Positions 35,785-45,763 of a stretch of DNA of 64,000 bases are shown here, piece by piece. Source of the DNA: Parasphingorhabdus marina DSM 22363. GTDB lineage: Bacteria > Pseudomonadota > Alphaproteobacteria > Sphingomonadales > Sphingomonadaceae. The notes beneath the pieces were generated by a model. That model was not told the origin of the DNA, searched no databases, and saw nothing but the letters and a program-made list of their open reading frames with translations. Numbering within the stretch: position 1 is the first letter of the stretch; each line of letters begins with the position of its first letter. The stretch spans positions 806,001-870,000 of the forward strand of contig NZ_FSQW01000002.1 of the NCBI RefSeq assembly GCF_900128895.1. Direction: 5' to 3'. Made by a program: the position numbers and the translations under genes.

Positions 35785-37278
35785 ATGCTTACAACCCACC
35801 CGTTTGACGATGACAAGCTGAGAGAAGAATGCGGAGTTTTCGGCGTCGCCGGCGCGGAAGATGCCGCAGCGATGGTGGCGCTGGGTCTTCATGCCCTGCA
35901 ACACCGGGGACAGGAGGCGGCGGGAATCACCGCGCGCAACGGCCGCGAATTCTACAGCCACCGGGCGCTCGGTCCGGTCGCCGGCAATTTCGACAGCGCC
36001 GAGGTCATGGACAAGCTGAAAGGCGATTACGCCTGCGGTCATGTCCGGTATTCCACCACGGGTGCCGGAACGCTGAGAAACATTCAGCCGCTGGAAGCAG
36101 ATCTTGCCTCCGGCGGTTTTGCCATCGCCCATAACGGCAATATTTCCAACGCCCTCAAATTGCGGGACGAACTGGTTCGCAGCGGATCGATCTTCCAGTC
36201 GACCAGCGACACCGAGGTCATCATCCATTTGCTGGCCACCTCTCCGTTCCGCACTCTGCTCGACAAGTTCATCGATGCGCTGCGCAAGGTCGAAGGGGCC
36301 TATTCGCTGATCTGCATGACTCCGGACGGGATGATTGCCTGCCGCGATCCGCTCGGGATCCGGCCGCTGGTCATTGGCAAGGTGGGAGATGCATATATTT
36401 TCGCCTCCGAAACGGTCGCACTGGACCTGGTTGGCGCCGAATATATCCGCTCGGTTGACCCCGGAGAGCTGGTCATCGTCACCGATGGCGAGCTGCGTTC
36501 CCACCGGCCATTTGGCGACACCCATGCGCGCCCGTGCATTTTCGAACATGTTTATTTCTCGCGGCCAGACTCCATTGTCGACGGCTCCTCGGTCTACAGC
36601 GTCCGCAAGGAAATCGGCGCGCAACTGGCGATCGAAAATCCGGTCGATGCAGACTATGTCATCCCGGTTCCCGACAGCGGGACCCCGGCCGCGATTGGCT
36701 ATGCCGAGAAGTCCGGCATCCCGTTCGAACTGGGCATTATCCGGTCCCATTATGTCGGCCGGACATTCATCCAGCCCGGTGACGGCGTTCGCCATCTCGG
36801 TGTGAAACTGAAGCACAATGCCAACCGGCCGCTGGTCAACGGCAAGAAGATCGTGCTGATCGACGACAGTATCGTACGCGGCACGACGAGCCTGAAAATC
36901 GTCCAGATGATGCGCGAAGCCGGTGCGGCGGAAGTGCATATGCGGATCGCCAGCCCACCGACCATGCACAGCTGTTTCTATGGTGTGAACACACCCAGGC
37001 GCGAGAAGCTGCTGGCCGCGATGAAATCGGTGCAGCAAATGTGTGACTATATCCAGGCCGACAGTCTCGCCTTCATCTCGATTGACGGCCTGTACCGCGC
37101 GGTGGGAGAAGACTCGCGTCAGGATATCCAGCCGCAATATTGCGATGCCTGTTTCACTGGTGCCTATCCCACGCCGCTGACTGATCAGGACGAGAAGGAA
37201 CAGCCAGACCAGCTGACTTTGCTCAACGAAAGCGCGCCGACACGGGATGAACCGGCGCTCGCGGAAAAAGTCGGCTGA
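35785..37278 (+). CDS. purF: Amidophosphoribosyltransferase
   Basis: A 497-residue enzyme making phosphoribosylamine from PRPP and glutamine, the first purine step. A short propeptide ends before the nucleophile Cys16 in EECGVFGVAG, as in the class II glutamine amidotransferases. The PRPP loop is IVLIDDSIVRGTTS. Three cysteine-bearing blocks (for example QYCDACFTG near the C-terminus) fit the Fe-S-containing form. AAGGTGAG precedes the ATG. The SDR gene starts one base after its stop. Confidence 0.96.
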   Translation: MLTTHPFDDDKLREECGVFGVAGAEDAAAMVALGLHALQHRGQEAAGITARNGREFYSHRALGPVAGNFDSAEVMDKLKGDYACGHVRYSTTGAGTLRNIQPLEADLASGGFAIAHNGNISNALKLRDELVRSGSIFQSTSDTEVIIHLLATSPFRTLLDKFIDALRKVEGAYSLICMTPDGMIACRDPLGIRPLVIGKVGDAYIFASETVALDLVGAEYIRSVDPGELVIVTDGELRSHRPFGDTHARPCIFEHVYFSRPDSIVDGSSVYSVRKEIGAQLAIENPVDADYVIPVPDSGTPAAIGYAEKSGIPFELGIIRSHYVGRTFIQPGDGVRHLGVKLKHNANRPLVNGKKIVLIDDSIVRGTTSLKIVQMMREAGAAEVHMRIASPPTMHSCFYGVNTPRREKLLAAMKSVQQMCDYIQADSLAFISIDGLYRAVGEDSRQDIQPQYCDACFTGAYPTPLTDQDEKEQPDQLTLLNESAPTRDEPALAEKVG

Positions 37279-37279
37279 C

Positions 37280-37981
37280 ATGTCCCTGAAAGACCAACTC
37301 GCGCTGGTGACCGGCGCCAGCAAAGGCATTGGTGCGGCCACGGCGATAGCTCTTGCCCGCGAAGGCGCCCATGTCATCCTGACCGCAAGGGATTCGAAGG
37401 CGCTGGAAGAAGTCGAGGAACAGATTCACGCAGCCGGCGGCAGTGCGACAATCGCGCCGCTGGACCTGACCGATGGCGACAGCATCGGTCGACTGGCCAC
37501 CGCGATTTCGGACCGCTGGGACAAGCTGGATATCATGGTGCTCAATGCCGCCATGCTCGGTTCGCTGGGACCGGTGCCGGCGATTGATGGCAAGGAACTG
37601 AATCAGCTGATGACGCTGAACTTCATCGCGCAGCAGGCGTTGATCGCCGCCTTTGACGGGATGATGCGCAAAAGCGATGACGCCAGGCTGCTCGCGGTCA
37701 CCAGCAGCGTCGGCCGGTCACCGCGCGCCTTCTGGGGCGCTTATGGTGCGTCCAAGGCCGCGCTGGAAACGCTGGTGCTGAGCTATGGCGAAGAGATGCG
37801 CAATATCGGCAGGTTCCGGACCGCGATCATCAATCCCGGCCGAACCCGAACGGACATGCGCGCGCGCGCCTATCCCGGTGAAGATCCCGCATCCGTCAAG
37901 GAACCTTCGGTCGTCGCCGACCGGATTGCCGGCATCCTGACCGAAGATTTCGAAACGGGCGCATATTTCGATCTGAACTAG
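37280..37981 (+). CDS. SDR family oxidoreductase
   Basis: A 233-residue short-chain dehydrogenase. TGASKGIGAATAIAL is the NAD(P) loop, VLNAAMLGSLG replaces the usual NNAG motif, and the Ser-Tyr-Lys triad is VTSSVGRSPRAFWGAYGASK. It lies one base behind purF, so it is likely to be co-transcribed. Many alphaproteobacteria keep an SDR at this spot; the substrate is unknown. The stop shares a CTAG with the convergent serine hydrolase. Confidence 0.9.
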   Translation: MSLKDQLALVTGASKGIGAATAIALAREGAHVILTARDSKALEEVEEQIHAAGGSATIAPLDLTDGDSIGRLATAISDRWDKLDIMVLNAAMLGSLGPVPAIDGKELNQLMTLNFIAQQALIAAFDGMMRKSDDARLLAVTSSVGRSPRAFWGAYGASKAALETLVLSYGEEMRNIGRFRTAIINPGRTRTDMRARAYPGEDPASVKEPSVVADRIAGILTEDFETGAYFDLN

Positions 37982-39186
37982 GCTCCGCCTTCGGCATCAA
38001 TGGCCGACTGCACCGCCTCGTAAAAGGCATCGCGTTCCACCTTCCGTTCATCCGGTGTCGCGCCGTTCCAGTTGCTGTTGCTGGCAATGACCAGATTGCG
38101 CGAAGGATCGATGAATATCCCCTGGCCGAAAATGCCCTGACCGGCATAACTGCCGTCGTCATAGGTCCACCACTGATAGCCATAGCCACGACCCGGCACG
38201 CCGATATCGGCCTGTTTGGTTCCAGCCTGTGCAAACCAGCCGTCCGGCACAACTGCCGTGTCGCCGATTTTGCCGCCATCCATGGCGAACTGGCCGAACA
38301 GTGCGTAATCGCGGATCGTCGCCGAAATGCAGCAGCCGCCGATTTCCTTGCCGCCCTCGTTGAGCAGCCATTCGCCATCCTGTGACATGCCAAAGGGCTG
38401 CCAGACCTTTTCCGAGAGATAGTCCGAGATCGTCTTGCCGGTCGCCTTCGCCACCAGCACACCGATCAGGTTGGTCTCTCCGGTATTATACTGCCACCGC
38501 GTGCCTGGCTCCGCCTCGTTTTCGAGCGTTTTCATGTAGACGACAATCGGATCGAGACCGTCTTCCGGTTTGGTGTTGTTGAACAGGGCCACGTCGGATT
38601 CGGGATCGCTGTAATCCTCGTTCCACTTCACGCCCGAGGTCATGGTCAAAAGCTGCTCGACCGTCACCCCGTCATATCCGCTGCCCTTCAATTCGGGGAT
38701 ATAGTCCGTCAACGGATCTTCGAGGGACTTGATGTACCCATCTTTCACCGCTGCACCAACGAGGGTCGATACCAGCGACTTGGCAACGGAAAAGGACGTC
38801 CAGCGGTCATCCTTGCCGAAGTCCAGACGATATTCCTCCATCCGGATCTTGCCATCCTGCAGCACCACGATCCCGGCGGTCTGCTGGCGCTCCATATACT
38901 GATCGAGAGTCATGCTGCCCTCGCCATCGGCAATTTCCACACTGAGCGGCTCACCCGTCTCCAGTGCGGCCGGACTGTCGCCCGCCGCAATCGTGTTGGA
39001 TGGCACCAGCGTGTCCATCATGCGGAACGCCTTTTTGCGCTGTTCATCGGTCCAGAACAGGATGTTCTTGTCGGTCGGCAGGCCGGCCGCATCCGCCGCC
39101 ACTTCCTTGACTTTTTCACATCCCGGCAATGCCAGGCACAGTCCCGCTGTCGCCATTGCCACTGTCACCGTTCTCGTCAGTCCCAC
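37978..39186 (-). CDS. Beta-lactamase-family serine hydrolase (lipoprotein)
   Basis: A 402-residue class C beta-lactamase-type serine hydrolase. The signal has lipobox LPGC (CLALPGCEK). The SxxK catalytic motif is in SFSVAKSLVST, YNTGETN supplies the second motif, and YGYQWW and the HGG-like later region are typical of the esterase EstB/6-aminohexanoate hydrolase branch rather than of true beta-lactamases. The start is GTG with GGGAGAG five bases before it. Natural substrate unknown. Confidence 0.85.
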   Translation of the reverse strand: MGLTRTVTVAMATAGLCLALPGCEKVKEVAADAAGLPTDKNILFWTDEQRKKAFRMMDTLVPSNTIAAGDSPAALETGEPLSVEIADGEGSMTLDQYMERQQTAGIVVLQDGKIRMEEYRLDFGKDDRWTSFSVAKSLVSTLVGAAVKDGYIKSLEDPLTDYIPELKGSGYDGVTVEQLLTMTSGVKWNEDYSDPESDVALFNNTKPEDGLDPIVVYMKTLENEAEPGTRWQYNTGETNLIGVLVAKATGKTISDYLSEKVWQPFGMSQDGEWLLNEGGKEIGGCCISATIRDYALFGQFAMDGGKIGDTAVVPDGWFAQAGTKQADIGVPGRGYGYQWWTYDDGSYAGQGIFGQGIFIDPSRNLVIASNSNWNGATPDERKVERDAFYEAVQSAIDAEGGA

Positions 39187-39216
39187 TTCACTCTCCCAAT
39201 CATGATTCTGTTTCAG

Positions 39217-40464
39217 TTATGATTTTATCAAGGTGACCTGCGCGACGTTTATGCCGCCGCCGCGAAACCCGCCTTCGCAATAGGTCAAATAATAGCGCCA
39301 GAGCCGCACGAAATGTTCGTCAAACCCGGCAGGAAGTTTGCCTGCCTCCACCACAGCATCGAAATTCTCGCGCCAGATTTTCAGTGTCTTGGCATAATCC
39401 AGCGGGAAGTTGGTTTGATCCGTCCATTCAAGCCCGCGTTCTTCAGCCAAAGCTCGAAACCGACTTTCCGAAAGCAGCATGCCGCCTGGAAAAACATAGG
39501 TCTGGATAAAGTCGGCACTCGCTGCATACTGCTCGTAAATATCATCGGCAATCGCAATATATTGCAAGGCCGCCCGCCCGCCCGGCTTCAAGTTTTTTGC
39601 GATACAGTCCAGGAAGTCGGGCCAATATTCCCGACCTACCGCTTCGACCATTTCCACGCTGGCGATGGCGTCAAACTGGCCATCAACATCACGATAATCC
39701 TGGATCAGGAACTGCGCTTCCGGATGATGCTCACGCGCCCATTTGGTTTGTTCATCGGACAACGATATGCCCGTGACTTCCAGTCCATAGTCACAAACCA
39801 GTATTCCGGACAAAGTGCCCCAGCCACACCCAATTTCCAGCACACTGTCGCCGGGTTTTGCAGCGGTTCGTTCGGCAATAGCACGAACTTTGTTGCGCTG
39901 CGCATCCTCCAGCGATTGATCTTTGTTTCCGAAGATCGCACTCGAATAACTCATACTGGGATCTAGCCAAAGCCTGTAGAAGTCGTTCCCCAGGTCATAG
40001 TGAAACTGAATATTCTGCCGCGCGCGTTTCCGGTCATTGCGCCGGGCCTTGTGGCGACGTTTGACTATCCAGTTGAACAGGCCCGATGCCCTGCCAAGGT
40101 TTTTCAGACCCGCCCGGTTTCGGGAGAACAGATCGAATGTTCCAACCAGATCAGGGCTTTCCCATTCGCCCTTCTCCCATGCCTGATACCAGCCAACCGA
40201 ACCGCTATTCATCAGACGCAGCAAGGACCTCCAATGGTGCAATGTAATTTCCACCATCGGCCCCTCACCGCGCCCCCCTACAATACGGGTTGTGCCATCG
40301 GGAAGGTGCCCCTCGAAAGCGCCATGGTCCATTCCCGCATCAATCCGGTCCAGAACCCGATGAAAAAAAGGTGCAAATTTGCGGGACAGAAAACCGGCAT
40401 TGCCCGCAAATTGCTTGCGCGGCTCGAGCAGATGCTTGCCACGTTTGGGTCCCTCCACATTCAT
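39217..40464 (-). CDS. cfa: Cyclopropane-fatty-acyl-phospholipid synthase family
   Basis: A 415-residue SAM enzyme. The N-terminal lipid-binding part runs to about residue 150, then YDLGNDFYRLWLDPSMSYSS, the SAM loop VLEIGCGWGTLSGIL and the conserved IASVEMVEAVG and TYVFPGGML. These are standard for enzymes that add a methylene bridge to unsaturated phospholipid chains. The ATG at 40464 is the first that fits the family length; no clear ribosome site. Other family members methylate chains, so cyclopropane formation is likely but not shown. It is near phrB. Confidence 0.9.
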   Translation of the reverse strand: MNVEGPKRGKHLLEPRKQFAGNAGFLSRKFAPFFHRVLDRIDAGMDHGAFEGHLPDGTTRIVGGRGEGPMVEITLHHWRSLLRLMNSGSVGWYQAWEKGEWESPDLVGTFDLFSRNRAGLKNLGRASGLFNWIVKRRHKARRNDRKRARQNIQFHYDLGNDFYRLWLDPSMSYSSAIFGNKDQSLEDAQRNKVRAIAERTAAKPGDSVLEIGCGWGTLSGILVCDYGLEVTGISLSDEQTKWAREHHPEAQFLIQDYRDVDGQFDAIASVEMVEAVGREYWPDFLDCIAKNLKPGGRAALQYIAIADDIYEQYAASADFIQTYVFPGGMLLSESRFRALAEERGLEWTDQTNFPLDYAKTLKIWRENFDAVVEAGKLPAGFDEHFVRLWRYYLTYCEGGFRGGGINVAQVTLIKS

Positions 40465-40585
40465 GAGCGTGAATATGGACCAGTGCCAAGCCCTTGGCAA
40501 TCCACAAGCAAGTCTTTTCCAGTGGATCAACAACATGAATGTTTGTTCGGATTTTCACCGAAAATTATATTCGAAGACGCCTTTT

Positions 40586-41308
40586 TCAGTCTGTCTTTTT
40601 CCGGGGCATCACTTGCTCGGTCGATCTACAGCTGGTTTCTCCCGTTTCAGCCATACAACTTTCCAGGCGGGTTATATAAGTAGTCAAAAACTTGTTTTCA
40701 CGTTCAGGAACGCTGGACTTGACCAGATCCAGCAGCTTTTGTGCTTCATCATAGGATTTTCGCACAAAATGCGTGTAGGCAATCACCAGCCGGATGTAAG
40801 GAAGGTCATCCTTCGACCTTTCCGCGAGCGAAGCGGCATCAAAGGAGTCGAGAAACGCCAGATATTCCGGATCGCTCAGAGTATTACCCCGGTCATGTTG
40901 CAAACCGCCAAGCAGAAAATAGATACTCACGACCTTTTCGCTGCCCCCGCTGACAAGAAAATCATCGACTTTTTTTGCAATAAAGTAGCGAGACCTGGAA
41001 CTGAACGACTGAAACTCTCTGCTTTGCAAATAGGATTCCAACCGTTTGATCTCATCGTCTGAAAATTTCTTGTACATTGGCAGCCTGTTGCCCGGACACT
41101 GAGGGAGTCGTGTCACAAAGTCGCAGCTCGTCGAAACTTTGAGAAGAAAGTCCTGGGAACCACCAAAATTGCTGCAGGAAGCGGTTCCGACTGTCTGGAA
41201 ATTTTCACCACCCACCGGGCATTCGACGTCGTTGGTCACTGGAATACCTGCATGCGCTGCGGTCGCAAACAACATGGCTCCAAAACCAACCAGCATTTTC
41301 CTTTGCAT
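40586..41308 (-). CDS. Exported hypothetical protein with Cys-rich N-terminus
   Basis: A 240-residue protein with a signal peptide (MLVGFGAMLFATAAHAG). The N-terminal mature part has six cysteines (ECPVGGENF, ASCSNFG, TSCDFVTRLPQCPG), loosely like the zinc-ribbon start of DUF2225, followed by a helical region with TPR-like character (YIRLVIAYTHFVRKSYDEAQKLL). A last cysteine pair sits near ESCMAETGETSC. No firm family. ATG at 41308 has GGGAG seven bases before it. It sits between cfa and an SDR, same strand. Confidence 0.65.
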   Translation of the reverse strand: MQRKMLVGFGAMLFATAAHAGIPVTNDVECPVGGENFQTVGTASCSNFGGSQDFLLKVSTSCDFVTRLPQCPGNRLPMYKKFSDDEIKRLESYLQSREFQSFSSRSRYFIAKKVDDFLVSGGSEKVVSIYFLLGGLQHDRGNTLSDPEYLAFLDSFDAASLAERSKDDLPYIRLVIAYTHFVRKSYDEAQKLLDLVKSSVPERENKFLTTYITRLESCMAETGETSCRSTEQVMPRKKTD

Positions 41309-41365
41309 CAAACTTCTCCCGATCACGACACGTCCAGCCTAGCGAAAACGGTCAATTCGATCAAA

Positions 41366-42148
41366 TCACCCCGGCGCGGCTGCCGATCCGGCCAGAATTC
41401 CGCCGTCAATCGTCATCTCGGCACCCGTAATATAAGCCGCTTCATCCGACGCCAGGAGGACCGCGATAGCCGCTACTTCCCCGACTTCGCCGAACCGCTG
41501 CATCGGGGTGTCGCTGACCAGCGCCTTGATCGCGGCCTCCCGCTCTTCCCCCTCACCCAGCATCGGCTCCCACATGGGCGTCATGATCGCTGCCGGGTGG
41601 ATGGAATTGCAGCGAATGTTCCATCCCTGCTGTGCGCAGTAAAGCGCCACCGACTTGCTGTGATTGCGGATCGCGGCCTTGGATGACGCATAGGCCGCTG
41701 CCCCGGGAATACCGACCATGCCGGAGCGCGAAGAGATATTGATGATCGAACCGGCACCCTTTTGCTTCATCGCACGAATGGCATAGCGGCAGCCCAGAAA
41801 TGTACCGTCGAGATTCACCCGGTGCACTTCGCGCCAGTCTTCCAGCGATGCGTTTTCCGGATCCTGCGGCGCAGTGCTGTTTTCAAACCCGGTCACGCCG
41901 GCATTGTTGACCACGACATCAGCGGCCGGATATTGCTCCAGAAGCGCATCCCAGCCGGCTTCGCTGCGCACGTCCAGCTCCCAAGTCTCGCAACCCAGTT
42001 CGCTACCCGCCTTCGCCAATTCTTCGGGATCGATATCGGTGAGCAGCACCGTTGCGCCCTCATCCGTGAAAGCCTTTCCGATCGCCTTGCCAATGCCTCT
42101 CGCGGCACCAGTGATGACACAGAATTTTCCGCTGAGGCGGTCGCCCAT
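41366..42148 (-). CDS. SDR family oxidoreductase
   Basis: A 260-residue short-chain dehydrogenase of the classical type: [15 protein letters not shown] (cofactor loop), VVNNAG, and the Ser...Tyr-x3-Lys site [22 protein letters not shown]. The C-terminal [10 protein letters not shown] is typical. It is a likely 3-hydroxyacyl or alcohol dehydrogenase; substrate unknown. AAAGGTG lies six bases before the ATG, which overlaps the phrB stop by one base, so the two are translated together. Confidence 0.9.
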   Translation of the reverse strand: MGDRLSGKFCVITGAARGIGKAIGKAFTDEGATVLLTDIDPEELAKAGSELGCETWELDVRSEAGWDALLEQYPAADVVVNNAGVTGFENSTAPQDPENASLEDWREVHRVNLDGTFLGCRYAIRAMKQKGAGSIINISSRSGMVGIPGAAAYASSKAAIRNHSKSVALYCAQQGWNIRCNSIHPAAIMTPMWEPMLGEGEEREAAIKALVSDTPMQRFGEVGEVAAIAVLLASDEAAYITGAEMTIDGGILAGSAAAPG

Positions 42149-43542
42149 TATTTCACCTTTTGATACGCCGCCAGCGCCCGCTCGCGCCCGGCCTTGTGCG
42201 CAATGATCTTGGACGGATAGCTGGCCGGTTTGCAACCATGTTCTTCCGGATCATGGACATAGGGATCATCGAGGTCCGCCAGTTCCGGAACCCATTTGCG
42301 GATGTAATTGCCGGCATCGAATTTTTCCGACTGGCTGAGCGGCGCCATGATCCGCACAAACATGTTGGAATCCACTCCGGTGCCCGACACCCATTGCCAG
42401 TTCACACTGTTCGAGGCGTAATCAGCGTCGACCAGCGTGTCCCAGAACCACTGCTCGCCTTCACGCCAGTCGATCAGGAGATGTTTGACAAGAAAACTGG
42501 CAGCGATCATGCGCACCCGGTTGTGCATCCAACCGGTCACCCATAATTCGCGCATGCCCGCATCGACAATCGGATAACCGGTCTTTCCCATTGTCCAGGC
42601 CGCAAAATCATTTTGCACCTGCAGGTCCGACATATCCCGCCATGGCAATGCGCGCATCTTCTCGCGATAGCTCTCACCGCCATATTGCGGGAACTGGCAG
42701 ATGACATTCTGCGCATAGTCCCGCCACACCAGTTCCTTGCAATAGGTCTCGACATTTTCGCCCTCGGCGCTGACCGCATGCCAGATGCGTGCCGGACTGA
42801 TCTCCCCGAAATGCAGATGCGGCGAGAGACGGGAGACCCGCTCTTCGGACGGCAGGTTTCGGCCGCTGTCATATCCGGGCGCCTTGTCGACAAATTCTTC
42901 CAGCGCAGCCTGTGCTCCGGCTTCTCCGGGTGACCAGGCCTTGACGAGCCCGGCGGCCCAGTCCGGCTTTTTCGGCAACAGATTCCAGTCGCCCAGATCG
43001 GCAGTGTCTGGCCATTCAGCAGGAGCCTCTAGTTGCGACGGGCCCAAAGAAGGCGCTTCCGGCGGCATCCGTTCGCGCAGCGATTTCCAGAACGGCGTGT
43101 AGATTTTATATTCTCCGCCGGATCCGGTTTTCAAGGTACCCGGTGGCAGCAGGTAATTGCCGTGATGCAGGATCAGTTCAGCCTCGCCTTCGACCGCGTC
43201 GCGTAGGGCTTTTTCCGCATTGCGCCACCAGGGTTCGTGGTGATGCAGGGCGTGAATTTCTGTCGCGCCCGTCGATTTGACAATTTCGGCCAGCACCTGC
43301 TCAACCCGGCCCTGGCCCAGTATCAGCCGGGATCCCAGAATCCGCAAACACGCGTCCAGTTGTTCCAGCGAATGGTGCAGCCACCATCGCGAAGCCGCAC
43401 CCATTTTGCGATGCCGGGGAGTCTCGTCATCGAGGATATAGACCGGGATAACCGGGCCTTTGGCCACCGCGGCAGCAACCGCCGCCTGATCGGAAAGACG
43501 CAGATCCCGGCGGAACCAGATAATCGTGGGAGAAGCCATCAT
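42148..43542 (-). CDS. phrB: Deoxyribodipyrimidine photolyase
   Basis: A 464-residue flavoprotein that reverts UV-made pyrimidine dimers with blue light. The N-terminal alpha/beta antenna domain starts [13 protein letters not shown]. The C-terminal FAD domain has [55 protein letters not shown] and the tryptophan-rich electron path of class I photolyases. Length is normal. First codons are two ATGs in a row. It leads a minus-strand run with the SDR and nearby cfa. Confidence 0.95.
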   Translation of the reverse strand: MMASPTIIWFRRDLRLSDQAAVAAAVAKGPVIPVYILDDETPRHRKMGAASRWWLHHSLEQLDACLRILGSRLILGQGRVEQVLAEIVKSTGATEIHALHHHEPWWRNAEKALRDAVEGEAELILHHGNYLLPPGTLKTGSGGEYKIYTPFWKSLRERMPPEAPSLGPSQLEAPAEWPDTADLGDWNLLPKKPDWAAGLVKAWSPGEAGAQAALEEFVDKAPGYDSGRNLPSEERVSRLSPHLHFGEISPARIWHAVSAEGENVETYCKELVWRDYAQNVICQFPQYGGESYREKMRALPWRDMSDLQVQNDFAAWTMGKTGYPIVDAGMRELWVTGWMHNRVRMIAASFLVKHLLIDWREGEQWFWDTLVDADYASNSVNWQWVSGTGVDSNMFVRIMAPLSQSEKFDAGNYIRKWVPELADLDDPYVHDPEEHGCKPASYPSKIIAHKAGRERALAAYQKVK

Positions 43543-43553
43543 CGTCTAATGAA

Positions 43554-44606
43554 CTATTCGCCCGCGGGTTCCAACCTGTCCTTTGGGTACGGGATCCGTA
43601 TGGCGAACCGGTCGCCCACAAGCGGATCATCAAAGCGCTGGTCGGAAACCCGGATTTGATCCCCGGTCCTCGCAATGACCGGCATCCGCGACCAGAAGAG
43701 AAACGCCTGCAGGTCTTTGCTGTCCTTCGCCGCTTTCAGGACCGGCTCGATAACATCCGGATAGTTTACTTGCAGGGATTTCTGGTCAGCGGCGGTCAGA
43801 TCATCGGCAGTCAGGATCCTGGGTGAAGTGTCGGAAAACCCGGATCTCTGATACAATCTGGCACCGCTGAGAACCGAGAAATATCCATCGCCGAAGGATG
43901 CGTGCAGCTTGTCTTTCTCCTCGACACGCCACAATATCTGGCGTTCCCAGAATTTCACCGGCACAGGATTGGCGACCACCTTGTCCGGGCTGATGTCATA
44001 AGCCTTTTCCACCAGTTCGTGACCATCCGATTCCGCCTTGCCGGTGATCAGACCGTTGGCAACAATATAGGCACAGATGACCGTGAAGCTGATCCAGGCC
44101 GGTCGCTGCCAGTTGCCTCCCTGTTTCTCCCGACGCAGGGACAGCCAGACACCAGCGATCAGCGCCATCCAGATCCAGATGTCGATGATGAAGATTGTAT
44201 CGCCATAATCCCACTGGCTGGAAAAGGGTTCGAGCAGCCGGATTCCGTAGCTGTTCAGCCAGTCAAGCGCGGGATGGCTCAACGTCCCGATATAGGCCAG
44301 GCCTAGTAACCAGCCACGATGAACCGGCAACCGGTCTGCCGGCCGTTTTCCGCGTCCTGTTTGCCATCGGTCAAACCCGATCATGATCCCGGTGAGCAGG
44401 ATCGGCAGCACCAGCATCGCTATCGGACCATGCGTAATCCCGCGCCGGATTCCGAGATGCTGCTGGCCGCCGAGCAAAGTAGCAAAGGCATCGATGTCCG
44501 GAATATTGGCCGCAATGATCAGTGTCGCCATGCCCAGCCCGGTTTTCTTCTTGAGGCCCAGCTGGCCGAGCACGGCACCAGCCAGGCTGTGGGTCAGGTT
44601 ATCCAT
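43554..44606 (-). CDS. Metal-dependent membrane hydrolase (DUF457/YdjM-like)
   Basis: A 350-residue inner membrane protein. MDNLTHSLAGAVLGQLGL, NIPDIDAFA, RRGITHGPIA and LSHPALDWLNSYG carry the His and Asp residues that define the DUF457/YdjM family, whose E. coli member is SOS-regulated and of unknown substrate. Four or more helices lie in the first 190 residues; a soluble C-terminal half follows. It lies behind korB with six bases between stop and start, so it may be read through from that operon. Confidence 0.85.
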   Translation of the reverse strand: MDNLTHSLAGAVLGQLGLKKKTGLGMATLIIAANIPDIDAFATLLGGQQHLGIRRGITHGPIAMLVLPILLTGIMIGFDRWQTGRGKRPADRLPVHRGWLLGLAYIGTLSHPALDWLNSYGIRLLEPFSSQWDYGDTIFIIDIWIWMALIAGVWLSLRREKQGGNWQRPAWISFTVICAYIVANGLITGKAESDGHELVEKAYDISPDKVVANPVPVKFWERQILWRVEEKDKLHASFGDGYFSVLSGARLYQRSGFSDTSPRILTADDLTAADQKSLQVNYPDVIEPVLKAAKDSKDLQAFLFWSRMPVIARTGDQIRVSDQRFDDPLVGDRFAIRIPYPKDRLEPAGE

Positions 44607-44612
44607 GGGCGG

Positions 44613-45644
<1,032 letters not shown>

Positions 45645-45667
45645 ATCCGGTTTTCAACCTTTTCCAG

Positions 45668-45763
45668 TTAACCCAGCAACATCCAGAGAATTGCACAGAC
45701 CACAATCAGTCCGGCAATCAGCGGCAATACGTTTTTCGGCTTGTCATCAAATGGGTCGCTCAT
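45668..45763 (-). CDS. 31-residue single-helix membrane protein between korA and korB
   Basis: A short frame with an acidic start (MSDPFDDKPKN) and one hydrophobic helix (LPLIAGLIVVCAILWMLLG) that ends at the stop. Its ATG overlaps the korA stop by four bases (ATGA), and korB starts 24 bases after its stop, so it lies squarely within the operon. This arrangement, with no wasted bases, supports a real gene. It may tether the soluble KorAB enzyme, or its partner, to the membrane; that is a guess. Too short for most gene finders. Confidence 0.65.
   Translation of the reverse strand: MSDPFDDKPKNVLPLIAGLIVVCAILWMLLG

Noticed and set aside
35644-37377. A long minus-strand open frame opposite purF
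   Set aside because: Antisense shadow of purF; no recognisable motifs.
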